Positions 25,795 to 35,797 of a stretch of 64,000 nt of DNA are shown here, in pieces. The position numbers and the translations under genes were made by a program. How positions within the stretch are numbered: position 1 is the first letter of the stretch; the number at the start of each line of letters is the position of its first letter. Source of the stretch: Xaviernesmea oryzae (GTDB lineage: Bacteria; Pseudomonadota; Alphaproteobacteria; Rhizobiales; Rhizobiaceae); assembly GCF_900177415.1 (NCBI RefSeq), contig NZ_FXAF01000008.1, positions 248,001 to 312,000 of the forward strand, given 5' to 3'. Below the pieces are notes generated by a model, which was not told where the DNA came from, did no database searches, and saw nothing but the letters and a program-made list of their open reading frames with translations.

Positions 25795-26727
25795 TCAATC
25801 CTGGCCGCCCTGCTGCCATTTGCGGCGCTGCAGGCCGAAGAAGCTGAACATGATCGCGCCGAGCAGGAAGGGCACCATGGCGACCGCGATCGCCGCGCCT
25901 TCGCCAAGCTGCCCGCCGGGAATGCCGCGCTGGAAGGACAGCGTCGCCATCAGGTGGGTGGCATTGACCGGACCACCCTTGGTCAGCACGTAGATGAGCT
26001 GGAAATCCGTGAAGGTGAAGAGCACCGAGAAGGTCATCACCACGGCGATGATCGGCGTCAGCATCGGCAGCGTCACATAACGGAAGCGTTGCCAACTCGT
26101 GGCGCCGTCGAGCGAGGCGGCCTCCTGGAGCGATGCGGGAATGGTTTGCAGGCCGGCGAGCAGCGAAATCGCCACGAAGGGAATGCCGCGCCAGACATTG
26201 GCGATGATCACCGAAATGCGCGCATTGGTCGGATCGCCGAGGAAGTTGATCGGCCCGTCGATGAGGCCGAGCCTCATCAGCGACCAGGAGACGATCGAGA
26301 ACTGGGAATCGTAGATCCACCAGAAGGCCAGACCGGAAAGCACCGTCGGCACCACCCAGGGAAGCAGCACGATCGCCCGGAAAAAGGATTTGAACGGCAG
26401 GTGCTGGTTCAAGAGCAGCGCCAGCCAGAGGCCGAGCGCGAATTTCAGCACGGAAGCGACGAAGGTGTAGAGGATGGTGTTGAAGACCGACAGCCAGAAG
26501 ACTGCGTCGTCCATCAGGAATTCGTAGTTCTCCAGCCCGATGAAGATGCCGTCGCGGCCGATGCGGGTGTCGGTGAAGCCAAGCCAGACGCCGAGACCTA
26601 ACGGGTAGGTCAGGAAGCAGACCAGGAACACCGCGGCCGGCAACATGAACAGGAAGCCGAGCACGTTGTTGTTCTGCAGGAGCGAAGAGATCGGGCCGCG
26701 CGTATCCCCGGAATTCACGGTCGACAT
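25795..26727 (-). CDS. Carbohydrate ABC permease, MalF/UgpA type
   Basis: A 310-residue inner-membrane permease of carbohydrate uptake transporters. It has an early segment NVLGFLFMLPAAVFLVCFLTYPLGLGVWLGFTD, then GLENYEFLMDDAVFW and the coupling loop LQEAASLDGATSWQRFRYVTLPMLTPIIAVV. The last residues VMATLSFQRGIPGGQLGEGAA-type text are also family-like. GGAGATAAGCT precedes the ATG at 26727. It pairs with the MalG-type permease 11 bases downstream. Confidence 0.9.
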   Translation of the reverse strand: MSTVNSGDTRGPISSLLQNNNVLGFLFMLPAAVFLVCFLTYPLGLGVWLGFTDTRIGRDGIFIGLENYEFLMDDAVFWLSVFNTILYTFVASVLKFALGLWLALLLNQHLPFKSFFRAIVLLPWVVPTVLSGLAFWWIYDSQFSIVSWSLMRLGLIDGPINFLGDPTNARISVIIANVWRGIPFVAISLLAGLQTIPASLQEAASLDGATSWQRFRYVTLPMLTPIIAVVMTFSVLFTFTDFQLIYVLTKGGPVNATHLMATLSFQRGIPGGQLGEGAAIAVAMVPFLLGAIMFSFFGLQRRKWQQGGQD

Positions 26728-26763
26728 AGCTTATCTCCAGATTGCCGTTTGTTTTGGTTAAGC

Positions 26764-26857
26764 CCCTCCCCCTTGTGGGGAGGGGTTGGGGAGGGGCTAT
26801 CCTCCGTAGGAAAGAACCCCTCCCGCCTGCCGGCCACCCTCCCCACAAGGGGGAGGG
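26764..26857. repeat. Paired GC-rich palindromic intergenic repeat
   Basis: Two exact inverse copies of one 21-bp sequence lie at 26764-26784 and 26837-26857, 52 bases apart. Each copy is itself a near-palindrome built on CCCTCCCC/GGGGAGGG around TTGTG or CACAA. Further copies of the GGGGAGGGG core lie between them. The element sits between the binding-protein and permease genes of one operon. Similar CCCTCCCC(N)GGGGAGGG elements are widespread between genes in Rhizobiales. In RNA the two arms would form a very stable stem that could reduce read-through and set binding protein above permease levels. Confidence 0.8.
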
Positions 26858-26954
26858 TTAAGTATGCCGCACCGCTTTTCCTTATGCAGTCGCCCTGCTC
26901 CTAATACCTGCGGCTGCCGAGTGATCCGGCACGCCGCCTTTTCGAGACCCAATG

Positions 26955-28259
26955 TCACACCCGGTAATAGCGGTTCGCCCGGCGCTCGGCTTCCTTCATG
27001 GCGTCCTCCGGCGAGCTCTGGCCGGTGACGGCGGCGGCATACATGTCGACCAGCACGTAGTCGGCCATGGTGGCTGCCGAGGCATAACCGAGCGGGCCGG
27101 CATAGCCGTTCGGACGCAGGGTTTCGGAGGCGCGCGCATAGGGCGCATGGATCGGATCAGCGGTCCAGATCGGGTTCTTGGCGAATTCCTTGAGAGGCTG
27201 GCAGCAATAGGCGCTGGAGCCCTGAAGCCACGCATTCATCTGGTCGGCTTCCATCATGAACTTGATGTAGGCCTTCGCCGCTTCCGGATACTTGGTGTGC
27301 TTGAAGAGCAGGAGCGAGCTCGTCTGGTGCAGTTCGACGCTCCTGCCGACGGGACCGACCGGGAAGTTCGTCGTGCGGATGTCCTTGGCGATCTCGGCAA
27401 GCTTCGGGTCGCCCTTGGCCGTATAATAGACGGAGACGCCATTGGCGATCAGCGACACCTGGCCGGCGAGGAAGGCGCGGTTGTTGTTAACGTCCTGCCA
27501 GCTTTCCGTGCCCGGGATGAAGGTCGCATAAAGCTCCTTGGCATAGTTGATCGAAGCGAGCGTTTCCGGGCTGTTGATCGTCACCTTGCCGCTTTCGTCG
27601 ACCATCTTGCCGCCATGGCTCCAGAGCAGCCAATGGGCGTAGTTGTTGCCGTCGCCGACCGCCTTGCCATGCGGGAAGCCGGCAGGCGTGCCCTTGGCCT
27701 TCATCGCCTTGCAAAGCTCGAGGAAGCCTGCGGTATCCTTGGGGAATTCGCTGAAGCCGGCGGCCTTGACGTGGCTGTCGCGATAAACGACGGCGTTGCC
27801 GATCGCCGCAAGCGGCATGGCAATGAACTGATCGCCGTGGGCGGCATAACCCTTCACGCCGTCATACCAGCCGCCATATTTGTTGCCGAGATAGTTGGCG
27901 AGTTCCGTCAAGTCGACCAGCTTGTCCGGGTACTGGTGCGCATCATCGAACCAGCACATGACGAGGTCCGGGCCGGAACCGACATTTGCCGCGACAGCGG
28001 CCTTCGGACGGATATCCTCCCAGCTCTCCTTGTCGATACGGACCTGGACGCCGGTGGCATCGGTGAACTTCTTGGTGTTGGCGAGCCAGGCATCCTCGTC
28101 GCCCTTCACGAAAGGCGTCCAGCGCAGGAGCCTCAGGCTCGCGCCGCTTTCCGGCTTGTAGGCCGGCTCGGCCTGGGCAAACGAGGGGCGAATTCCGAGG
28201 CCCGCAATACCGGCTGCGGTTGCAGATGCGGCAAGCAAGTCACGTCTCTTGATCATCAT
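26955..28259 (-). CDS. Sugar ABC transporter substrate-binding protein, probable Tat export
   Basis: A 434-residue family 1 solute-binding protein. The N-terminus MMIKRRDLLAASATAAGIAG carries a twin-arginine (KRRDLL) followed by a hydrophobic stretch and cleavage near SFAQA, so Tat export is likely. Body text such as GPDLVMCWFDDAHQYPDKLVDLTELANYLG and FLAGQVSLIANGVSVYYTAKG fits sugar-binding proteins of UgpB/MalE type. A strong GAGGAGGAA precedes the ATG at 28259. In the operon it follows the UgpC-type ATPase and precedes the permeases, and it likely binds the sugar acid consumed by the upstream dehydrogenases. Confidence 0.88.
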   Translation of the reverse strand: MMIKRRDLLAASATAAGIAGLGIRPSFAQAEPAYKPESGASLRLLRWTPFVKGDEDAWLANTKKFTDATGVQVRIDKESWEDIRPKAAVAANVGSGPDLVMCWFDDAHQYPDKLVDLTELANYLGNKYGGWYDGVKGYAAHGDQFIAMPLAAIGNAVVYRDSHVKAAGFSEFPKDTAGFLELCKAMKAKGTPAGFPHGKAVGDGNNYAHWLLWSHGGKMVDESGKVTINSPETLASINYAKELYATFIPGTESWQDVNNNRAFLAGQVSLIANGVSVYYTAKGDPKLAEIAKDIRTTNFPVGPVGRSVELHQTSSLLLFKHTKYPEAAKAYIKFMMEADQMNAWLQGSSAYCCQPLKEFAKNPIWTADPIHAPYARASETLRPNGYAGPLGYASAATMADYVLVDMYAAAVTGQSSPEDAMKEAERRANRYYRV

Positions 28260-28279
28260 GATATTCCTCCTCTTTCCAA

Positions 28280-28316
28280 AAGCGGGAGCGAACTTTCCGG
28301 CATCCACCTCCCGCTT
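28280..28316. promoter_or_regulatory. Inverted repeat upstream of binding-protein gene
   Basis: AAGCGGGAG (28280-28288) and CTCCCGCTT (28308-28316) form a 9-bp perfect stem with a 19-base loop. It lies in the 153-base spacer between the ATPase and binding-protein genes, just before the ribosome binding site of the latter. It could act on mRNA stability or translation. No gene was found in the rest of the spacer. Confidence 0.35.
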
Positions 28317-28412
28317 GGTGAATGGCGGCCGTCGCATCCTGAAACGGATGCTTGTCGACCGGCGGCTCGCGCGGAAGGTCTCCTCCTCTCCCCCGCAAGC
28401 CGCCGGGCGGCA

Positions 28413-29480
<1,068 letters not shown>

Positions 29481-29555
29481 ATTCCTCCTCCCAGATATCG
29501 AGCATCACGCTTGTGTCTTTGTGTCTTCTTGTTCTTGCCGGCGGCGGGCCGCCGG

Positions 29556-30332
29556 TTATCCGCGCCCGACGAAAGGCATCCTGGTGGCCATGACGGTCAT
29601 CGTCAGCACGTTGGCGCTGAGCGGCAGGCTCGCCATATAGACGACCGCGTCAGCGACATGGGCCGCGTCGATCGTCGGCTCTGCCGCAAGCGTTCCGTTC
29701 GCCTGCATCGCGCCGGCCGCGATCGTCGTCGTCATGTCGCTTGAAGCGTTGCCGATATCGATCTGGCCGCAGGCGATGTCGAAGTTCCGCCCATCGAGCG
29801 CTGTCGATTTGGTGAGCCCGGTGATCGCATGCTTGGTCGCCGTATAGGGCGCCGTGTTCGGTCGCGGCGCCGTGGCCGAAACCGAACCATTGTTGATGAT
29901 GCGGCCGCCGCGCGGGGTTTGGCTCTTCATCAGCCGGAACGCTTGCTGGGTGCAGAGAAAGGCGCCCGTGAGATTGGCGGCGACGATCGCGTTCCAGTGC
30001 TGAAAGGAAAGCTCTTCCATCGGCACGATCGGCACGTTGATGCCTGCATTGTTGACCAGAAGGTCGAGCCGTCCGAACGTCGTTGAGATCGTATCGAACA
30101 GCGCTTTCACCGCAGCCGGATCGCCGACATCGGCGGGTACGGCAAGAAACTCGGCGCCGGTTTCCTTGCCGAGTTCGGCCGCGGCCTTCTCCAGCACGTC
30201 CGGCCGACGCCCGGAGATCACCACACGGTAACCGGCGGCGCCGAGCGCCTTGGCGATAGCGCGGCCGACACCGCTGCCACCGCCGGTCACCAGGGCAATC
30301 CTGTCCTGACCGTTCGAAGAGCTATCGTTCAT
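29556..30332 (-). CDS. SDR-family oxidoreductase in sugar-acid operon
   Basis: A 258-residue classical short-chain dehydrogenase with TGGGSGVGRAIA for NAD(P) binding, NNAG, the catalytic Ser in NNGSVSA and YTATK (Tyr and Lys of the active site). The tail MTVMATRMPFVGRG is distinctive. Its ATG at 30332 overlaps the denD stop by 4 bases, so it should act on a related sugar acid or polyol. It may be an extra 2- or 3-dehydrogenase feeding the same intermediate; the substrate is not known. Confidence 0.85.
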   Translation of the reverse strand: MNDSSSNGQDRIALVTGGGSGVGRAIAKALGAAGYRVVISGRRPDVLEKAAAELGKETGAEFLAVPADVGDPAAVKALFDTISTTFGRLDLLVNNAGINVPIVPMEELSFQHWNAIVAANLTGAFLCTQQAFRLMKSQTPRGGRIINNGSVSATAPRPNTAPYTATKHAITGLTKSTALDGRNFDIACGQIDIGNASSDMTTTIAAGAMQANGTLAAEPTIDAAHVADAVVYMASLPLSANVLTMTVMATRMPFVGRG

Positions 30333-31315
30333 GCGATCCTCCCGCCGAGCTCATCCTCGATATGCACCCGCAGGATTTCGTCGAAACTCGTCTCGGCCTT
30401 GAAGCCGAGCGAGGACGCTCTCCCCGCATCGAATTGCGTTGGCCAGCCGGCGACGATGCGCTCGATCACGGGATCCGGCTCGCGCCGGATGAGGGCGACC
30501 GCCCTGTCGCCCGCGACCCGGCGCAGTGCTTCGATCTCCTCCGAAACCAGCGCCGAAAGGCCCGGCATGGTGAGGTTGCGGCGCGGCCCGACCTTCGCCG
30601 TGTCGAGCGTCGCCGCATGCACGAAGAAGCCGACCGCCGAACGGGGACTCGCGAACCAGTGGCGCACGCCGTCATTGACGGGCAGCACCGCTTGCCTGCC
30701 GGCCAGCGGTTCGCGCAGGATATTGGAGAAGAAGCCGGACGCCGCCTTGTTCGGCATGCCGGGGCGCACGCAAATCGTCGGCAGGCGAATGCCGATGCCA
30801 TCGAAAATACCGCGCCGGGAATAGTCGGCGAGCAGGAGTTCGACAATCGCCTTCTGGGTGCCGTAGCTCGTCAGCGGCGTGGTGAAGAACTCGTCCGGGA
30901 TGACTTCCGGGAAGGGCGTGCCGAACACGGCAATGGAGGATGCGAAGATCACGCGCGGCACATAGGCGGACTTCAGCCCCTGCCGGCGAATCGCGTCGAA
31001 CAGCGCGCGGGTACCGTCGAGATTGACCGCATAACCCTTGTCGAAATCGGCTTCCGCCTCCCCCGAGACGATGGCGGCGAGATGGAAGATCAGGTCCGGA
31101 CGGGTTCCGATGAGTTTTTCGGCAATTCCGGCCTCAGCAAGATCGATCGTGAGCCCCGTCGACACGGACTGGAGGGGCTCGGGCACAGGCGGCTGAAAGG
31201 CGTCCACCAGTGTCAGGCGGCTGATCGCGCCGCCGAGCGCCTCGGGCTCGCGAGCAATTTTTTCGACCAGCTTGCGGCCGATCATGCCTGCCGCACCCAA
31301 AATCATCACATGCAT
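30329..31315 (-). CDS. denD: D-erythronate dehydrogenase-like NAD-dependent epimerase-family protein
   Basis: A 328-residue extended SDR with GAAGMIGRKL at the N-terminus, FHLAAIVSGEAEADFDKGYAVN and YGTQK as the active-site pair. Then come the DenD-like RLPTICVRPGMPNKAASGFFSNILREPL and VRHWFASPRSAV segments. DenD oxidises D-erythronate at C2 in the four-carbon acid-sugar pathway. Its neighbours LtnD and OtnI belong to that same pathway, which strengthens the call. A good GGAGGAG precedes the ATG at 31315. A general sugar epimerase role is a weaker alternative. Confidence 0.8.
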   Translation of the reverse strand: MHVMILGAAGMIGRKLVEKIAREPEALGGAISRLTLVDAFQPPVPEPLQSVSTGLTIDLAEAGIAEKLIGTRPDLIFHLAAIVSGEAEADFDKGYAVNLDGTRALFDAIRRQGLKSAYVPRVIFASSIAVFGTPFPEVIPDEFFTTPLTSYGTQKAIVELLLADYSRRGIFDGIGIRLPTICVRPGMPNKAASGFFSNILREPLAGRQAVLPVNDGVRHWFASPRSAVGFFVHAATLDTAKVGPRRNLTMPGLSALVSEEIEALRRVAGDRAVALIRREPDPVIERIVAGWPTQFDAGRASSLGFKAETSFDEILRVHIEDELGGRIA

Positions 31316-31442
31316 TCGGCTTCTCCTCCCAGTTCGGCCGTATTATTGATCGAGCTCGTCTCGATGCCGCATTGGAATCCGGTCTCTTTCTCCTCTCGAA
31401 CTCCTTGCAGCCGTCATGCCAAGCATGACGTGGTCTTCTCCT

Positions 31443-32207
31443 TCACCGATATTCCTGCAACCACTGCAGACCTGCCTCCGTGGACGTGGCCGGCCGGTAC
31501 TCGGCTCCTATGGGGCGTTCGTAGCCCAATTCTTCCAAGAGACGAAGGATGTAGCGGTAGTCGATCTCTCCGTGGTCCGGTTCCCGCCGGTCCGGAACCG
31601 ACGCGATCTGGATATGCCCGATGGAATTCAGATACGTTTGCAACCTGCGGGTCAAGTCACCTTGCATGATCTGCAGGTGGTAGCAATCAAACATTAGTTT
31701 GATATTCGGCGCGCCGACCGCTTCGATGATCTCCAGTGCCTGTTCGGATGTCTGCAGGAAATAGCCCGGTGCATCGCGATGGTTCAGCGGCTCGATCAGA
31801 ATGGTGATCCCCGCCTTCGCCGCAAGCGCACAGGCATGGCGCAGGGTGGCGATGAAGGTCGTCCGCGCCGCCTCGCCCGCGGCCCTGCCGGCCATGACGT
31901 GCACGTTGGGCGCTCCGATGGCTTGCGCATAGCCGATCGCCTGCTCGATCGCCACCCGGGCCTCGGCCTCACGTTGCGGCACCGCCGCAAGCCCGTTATC
32001 GCCGGCCGCCACATTGCCGCGTATTGTGTTGAGACCAAGCATGAGAAGGCCGGTTTCCGAAAGCGCCGTGCGCACCGCCTCGACCGGCACCTCGTAAGGA
32101 TAGTGGCATTCGACCGCGTCAAAACCCGCGGCCTTGGCCGCACGGATTGCATCCGGCAGCGGCAGTTCCTGCCACAGGAAACCGAGATTGGCGGAAAACA
32201 GCGGCAT
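31443..32207 (-). CDS. otnI: Hydroxypyruvate/2-oxo-tetronate isomerase family protein
   Basis: A 254-residue TIM-barrel protein of the Hyi/OtnI family. Visible family text includes FSANLGFLWQELPLPDAIRAAKAAGFDAVECHYPYEVP, NVHVMAGRAAGE, ILIEPLNHRDAPGYFLQT, LMFDCYHLQIMQGDL and IGHIQIASVPDRREPDHGEIDY. The Glu, Asp, His and Glu of these segments are the expected metal ligands. OtnI converts 2-oxo-tetronate to 3-oxo-tetronate. The ATG at 32207 gives a protein starting right at the first strand; an upstream ATG nine residues earlier lacks family support. It lies between ltnD and denD in one leftward operon. Confidence 0.83.
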   Translation of the reverse strand: MPLFSANLGFLWQELPLPDAIRAAKAAGFDAVECHYPYEVPVEAVRTALSETGLLMLGLNTIRGNVAAGDNGLAAVPQREAEARVAIEQAIGYAQAIGAPNVHVMAGRAAGEAARTTFIATLRHACALAAKAGITILIEPLNHRDAPGYFLQTSEQALEIIEAVGAPNIKLMFDCYHLQIMQGDLTRRLQTYLNSIGHIQIASVPDRREPDHGEIDYRYILRLLEELGYERPIGAEYRPATSTEAGLQWLQEYR

Positions 32208-32279
32208 CTCAGTCCCACTCCACCGTGCCATCGGTAGCGCTCGCAATATCGTCCGCAATGCTGCCGAGCACTGTTGCCA

Positions 32280-33194
32280 TCAGGTTCGGTCTTCCATGCC
32301 CGGCAAGGTGGCGCCGCTCTTGCGGGCAAGGATCTTGGCCACCGCCGCATCGTCTTCCAGGCCAAGGCCCGCTTCCGCGGCTTCCTTGAAGAGGTTGAGG
32401 GCGGTTGCCGCAAGCGGGGTGACAGCGCCTGTCCTGCCCGCCTCGGATGTCACGATGTCGAGGTCCTTGACGAAGATGTTGACTGCCGAGCGGGGCGTGT
32501 AATCACCCGAGACGATGTGCTCGCCGCGATTTTCGAACATCCAGGACGAGCCCGCCGAAACGCGCAGCACATCATAGAGCGTTCTGAGGTCGATACCGCT
32601 CTTGGCGGCAAGCGTCATGGCCTCGGCCGCAGCGGCGATATGCACGCCGGCCAGAAGCTGGTTGATCATCTTGACCTTGGAACCGATGCCCGGCGTGTCG
32701 CCCAGCCGGAAAACCTTGGTGGAAACGGCATCGAGGGCCGCTTTCGCCTGCGCGAATGCCTTCTCCGAACCGGACCCCATGACCGTCATCTCGCCCGACA
32801 AAGCCTTCAGATGGCCGCCGGAAACCGGCGCGTCGACGACCAGCATGCCGGCGGCTTCCAGCCGCTCGGCGATCGCGATCGCGGCACTTGGAGCCATGGT
32901 CGTGCAGAGCAGGAAGGCCGTTCCGGGAGCCGCCGTCTCCAGCGCGCCTTGCAGGCCGAAGATCACGTCTTCCGCCTGCTTGCTGTTCACGACGAAAATG
33001 AATACCGCATCGGCACCTTCGGCGGCCTCAGCCGGATTGGTGCAGGCATTGCCGCCGGCTTCGATGAAATGCTGCAGCACGTCCGCCCGGACGTCGCATC
33101 CATTGACGCTGAACCCCGCCCTTAGAAGAGACAGTGCGGCACCCCATCCCATCGAGCCGAGGCCGACGACGGCTGCTTTCTTCGCGTCCTGCAC
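32280..33194 (-). CDS. ltnD: L-threonate dehydrogenase-like beta-hydroxyacid dehydrogenase
   Basis: A 304-residue NAD-binding 3-hydroxyisobutyrate dehydrogenase-family enzyme with VVGLGSMGWGAALSLLRAG, then DAPVSGGHLKALSGEMTVMGSG and the catalytic-Lys segment KVKMINQLLAGVHIAAAAEAM. LtnD oxidises L-threonate to 2-oxo-tetronate. The GTG start at 33194 is preceded by a strong GGGGAGGAAG at proper spacing and places the Rossmann turn at residue 9. Longer frames would run through the operator region. It is the first gene of the sugar-acid operon. Tartronate semialdehyde reductase is the main alternative. Confidence 0.82.
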   Translation of the reverse strand: MQDAKKAAVVGLGSMGWGAALSLLRAGFSVNGCDVRADVLQHFIEAGGNACTNPAEAAEGADAVFIFVVNSKQAEDVIFGLQGALETAAPGTAFLLCTTMAPSAAIAIAERLEAAGMLVVDAPVSGGHLKALSGEMTVMGSGSEKAFAQAKAALDAVSTKVFRLGDTPGIGSKVKMINQLLAGVHIAAAAEAMTLAAKSGIDLRTLYDVLRVSAGSSWMFENRGEHIVSGDYTPRSAVNIFVKDLDIVTSEAGRTGAVTPLAATALNLFKEAAEAGLGLEDDAAVAKILARKSGATLPGMEDRT

Positions 33195-33235
33195 GGCTCT
33201 TCCTCCCCGGCCGCCACACAAGTGCCTGATACCGT

Positions 33236-33263
33236 TTGTTACCGATACCGGTATCGGTAACAA
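33236..33263. promoter_or_regulatory. 28-bp perfect palindrome, probable LacI-family operator
   Basis: Every base of 33236-33263 matches its reverse complement. The core is TACCGATACCGGTATCGGTA with a central CCGG. It lies 41 bases upstream of the ltnD start and 110 bases before the regulator start. The palindrome's length, symmetry and central CG are what LacI-family dimers recognise, and the regulator is encoded next to it. It probably controls both divergent units. Confidence 0.8.
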
Positions 33264-33372
33264 GCCTTAATCCTGTGATAAATGTCAAGAGCCGGCAGTT
33301 TCACTTTATCCGCAATCGGCTTATGACTTTGTGTCGGCGCGCGCTCACTCGGATGCACGATCGGGGGACCCT

Positions 33373-34380
33373 TTGGGGACACGCAAATCCACTCTGGAAG
33401 AAGTTGCGGCGGCGGCCGGCGTCAGCAAGATGACCGCTTCGCGGGCGCTCCGCGGCACGTCCGACGTCTCGAAGGATACCCGGGAAAAAGTCCTGCTGGC
33501 GGCCGAACGGCTAAGCTATGTCGGCAATCGACTGGCGCTTTCACTCTCGTCGCAGCGAACCAATCTCGTCGCCGTCGTCGTTCCCAGCATGTCGAACATC
33601 GTCTTCCCGGAAGTGCTGACGGGCATTTCTGTCGGGCTCGAAGGCTCAGGCATGCAGGCGGTGTTCGGCATATCCGATTATGATGTGGCGAAGGAGCGCG
33701 ACATCATTCGCGACATGCTCTCCTGGCAACCCGCGGCCATCATCGTCACCGGCCTCGACCAGCCGGAGGACACTGTGAGAATGCTGCAGAAGGCTACCAT
33801 TCCGGTCATCCAGATCATGGATCTCGACGGCACACCGGTCGATTTCAACGTGGGACTGTCCCATGGCAAGGCCGGCGAGGACATGGCAAGGGCGCTGCTT
33901 GCAGCCGGCCGGCGACGATTGGGTTACGTCGGCAGCGCGTTGGATCGCGACCTGCGCGCCGGCAAGCGCAAGGCAGGTTTCGAGCGCGTGCTCAAGCAGA
34001 ATGGCTTGGCTTTCGTGGAGCAGCAGATCGATAGCGCCTTCTCGTCGATCGCGCTCGGCAAGCGGCTGACAGACACACTGCTTGCCGCCGTCCCGGACCT
34101 CGACTGCATCTACTATTCCAATGACGACATGGCGACCGGGGGCTTGTTCGCCTGCATGGAGCTTGGCCTTCCGGTTCCGCAGAGGATTCTGATCGCCGGC
34201 TTCAACGGCCTCGACCTCGCCAATGCCCTCCCGACCAGAATCGCAACGTCACGCTCGCCGCGCCGGATGATAGGCGAAGTCGCGGCGAAACTTGCGCGGG
34301 AGGCAATCGCCGAACCCGACGGCGAGCAGCCAAAGACCATCGTCTTCACGCCCGAGATCAGCGGAATCTCCGGACCTTGA
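33373..34380 (+). CDS. LacI-family transcriptional regulator (GntR/GntI-like)
   Basis: A 335-residue repressor: an N-terminal LacI helix-turn-helix (STLEEVAAAAGVSKMTASRALRG), hinge helix around YVGNRLALSLSSQ, and a periplasmic-binding-like effector domain (LVAVVVPSMSNIVFPEVLTGI, HGKAGEDMARALLAAG, IAGFNGLDLANALP). It resembles gluconate-type regulators, which bind sugar acids, as expected for the divergent tetronate operon. The start is unsure: TTG at 33373 begins just before the helix-turn-helix with GGGGGA upstream at short spacing. A GTG at 33331 would add 14 residues but lacks a ribosome binding site. Confidence 0.85.
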   Translation: MGTRKSTLEEVAAAAGVSKMTASRALRGTSDVSKDTREKVLLAAERLSYVGNRLALSLSSQRTNLVAVVVPSMSNIVFPEVLTGISVGLEGSGMQAVFGISDYDVAKERDIIRDMLSWQPAAIIVTGLDQPEDTVRMLQKATIPVIQIMDLDGTPVDFNVGLSHGKAGEDMARALLAAGRRRLGYVGSALDRDLRAGKRKAGFERVLKQNGLAFVEQQIDSAFSSIALGKRLTDTLLAAVPDLDCIYYSNDDMATGGLFACMELGLPVPQRILIAGFNGLDLANALPTRIATSRSPRRMIGEVAAKLAREAIAEPDGEQPKTIVFTPEISGISGP

Positions 34381-34525
34381 GAACAGATTTGCATCAGAAA
34401 GCAGGGATGGATCGACGATCATCAGGCTGCTCCTTCGGATATGCAGGTGATTGTCTCACGTCCAATGGCGTTTGCGGACTGCGGTAAGTCAGCAGGAGCA
34501 TCCACTTGCGACTTCTCAGGAGAAA

Positions 34526-35695
34526 TCAACACAGCCGTCTCGAGCGCGTCTGCGAGGGTGTTTCACCGAAAAGCTGGCGGTAATAGCCCGCAAAGCGTCC
34601 GAGATCGGCAAAGCCATATTCAAGCGCTACCTGCGTAATGCCGCCGGACCCAAGCTCTTGCGAGAGCAGGATGCCATGGACGGCGGCCAGCCGCCGCTTC
34701 TGCAAATATGCGATCGGTCCCATTCCAAGCGCTTCGAAAAAGGCGCGGTGCAGCGTCCGCCTGGATACCTGGAAAACGAAGCAGAGTTCTGACACATGCA
34801 CCGGTCGGTCCGCTCCGAGAGCGTCCACATAATCCTCCACATTCCGGACCAGTTTCGCGTTGCGGTGGTAGCGCTCGTCGTAGCGTTGATGGACCTCCTC
34901 GATCGCCCCCTTCAGAAACGACTCGATCAGGACGCGCCGGAGAAAATCAATGCCACCGGCGGTCCGCGGCAGTCTTCCGGAACGCAATTCTTCGATTTTG
35001 GAGCCCAGGGCCTCGCACGTTCTCATCCGCAGGTTTCGAGGGCGGTGGAACCTGTTGATAGTGGCCCAGAATGCAGGATCCTGAAGAGAAGCTTCACCGG
35101 CAGTATGCAAAGCAAGCTCCTCAGCGGCGAGCGTGATCGTCGCGTAGCGTGACCGGCCGGTGAAGCGGCCTTCCTGTTCGACCGCTTGCGGAAACACCAC
35201 GACATCGCCGGGAGCAATGTTATAGTCCCACTGCAGAACCTCTCCGTCGCTTTCGACCATGGTTCCGACAGTTACCAGGTGCGGGTTCATGACACCCCTG
35301 GCGCGGATGTCGGGATAGAAATCGCCGGCGCTAAAGGATACGCCCCGGAGGGCGGCATGCGTGAGTTGACCGGTGAAGGCACCTGGCGCGAGCTGGACGA
35401 TCTTGAGATCGGCTCCGCGGACGGCTTCCCGCAGATCCTCCGAACTGCGAAGCTGAAACGTGTGAACGGAAAAAAGCTCAACGTCATCGGAGCGGCAAGC
35501 TCCCGCAGGGGCTCCGCTTTCGGCAGGAATGCCCTCGCCATGACGATCCGCGACTGCTCTTCGGTCCAGACCTTCTACCACAGAACGATCTCCACCGCTT
35601 TTCTTCTTCTTAGCATCGCTGGCACAAACTGCATAGCAGTAGGGATGCGTCCGGTTAAACTCCTGCAAATCGAAGTTATAGAAAAGGGCACTCAT
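34526..35695 (-). CDS. AraC-family transcriptional regulator
   Basis: A 389-residue regulator with a C-terminal AraC double helix-turn-helix (residues about 285-385: PVHVSELCFVFQVSRRTLHRAFFEALGMGPIAYLQKRRL, then VALEYGFADLGRFAGYYRQLFGETP). The N-terminal 250 residues look like a cupin-type sensing domain (for example WDYNIAPGDVVVFPQA). The ATG at 35695 has GGAGCG upstream. It is not adjacent to an obvious metabolic operon: it is convergent with the LacI gene and divergent from a small unknown gene. Its target cannot be named. Confidence 0.82.
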   Translation of the reverse strand: MSALFYNFDLQEFNRTHPYCYAVCASDAKKKKSGGDRSVVEGLDRRAVADRHGEGIPAESGAPAGACRSDDVELFSVHTFQLRSSEDLREAVRGADLKIVQLAPGAFTGQLTHAALRGVSFSAGDFYPDIRARGVMNPHLVTVGTMVESDGEVLQWDYNIAPGDVVVFPQAVEQEGRFTGRSRYATITLAAEELALHTAGEASLQDPAFWATINRFHRPRNLRMRTCEALGSKIEELRSGRLPRTAGGIDFLRRVLIESFLKGAIEEVHQRYDERYHRNAKLVRNVEDYVDALGADRPVHVSELCFVFQVSRRTLHRAFFEALGMGPIAYLQKRRLAAVHGILLSQELGSGGITQVALEYGFADLGRFAGYYRQLFGETPSQTRSRRLC

Positions 35696-35797
35696 GGGAA
35701 TGCGCTCCGGCAGACGATCGATACGAAGCAGGCTGATCAAAGAGAAGGTCCGTATCGATCGCTCAGGTACCATCCTACATAGGCAGGAGTGCCAAGC

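Noticed and set aside
24884..26848. A 654-codon minus-strand frame that would extend the MalG-type permease far upstream
   Set aside because: The upstream part is a shadow of the MalF-type permease gene in another frame; GAGGAG at the ATG 25783 fixes the true start.
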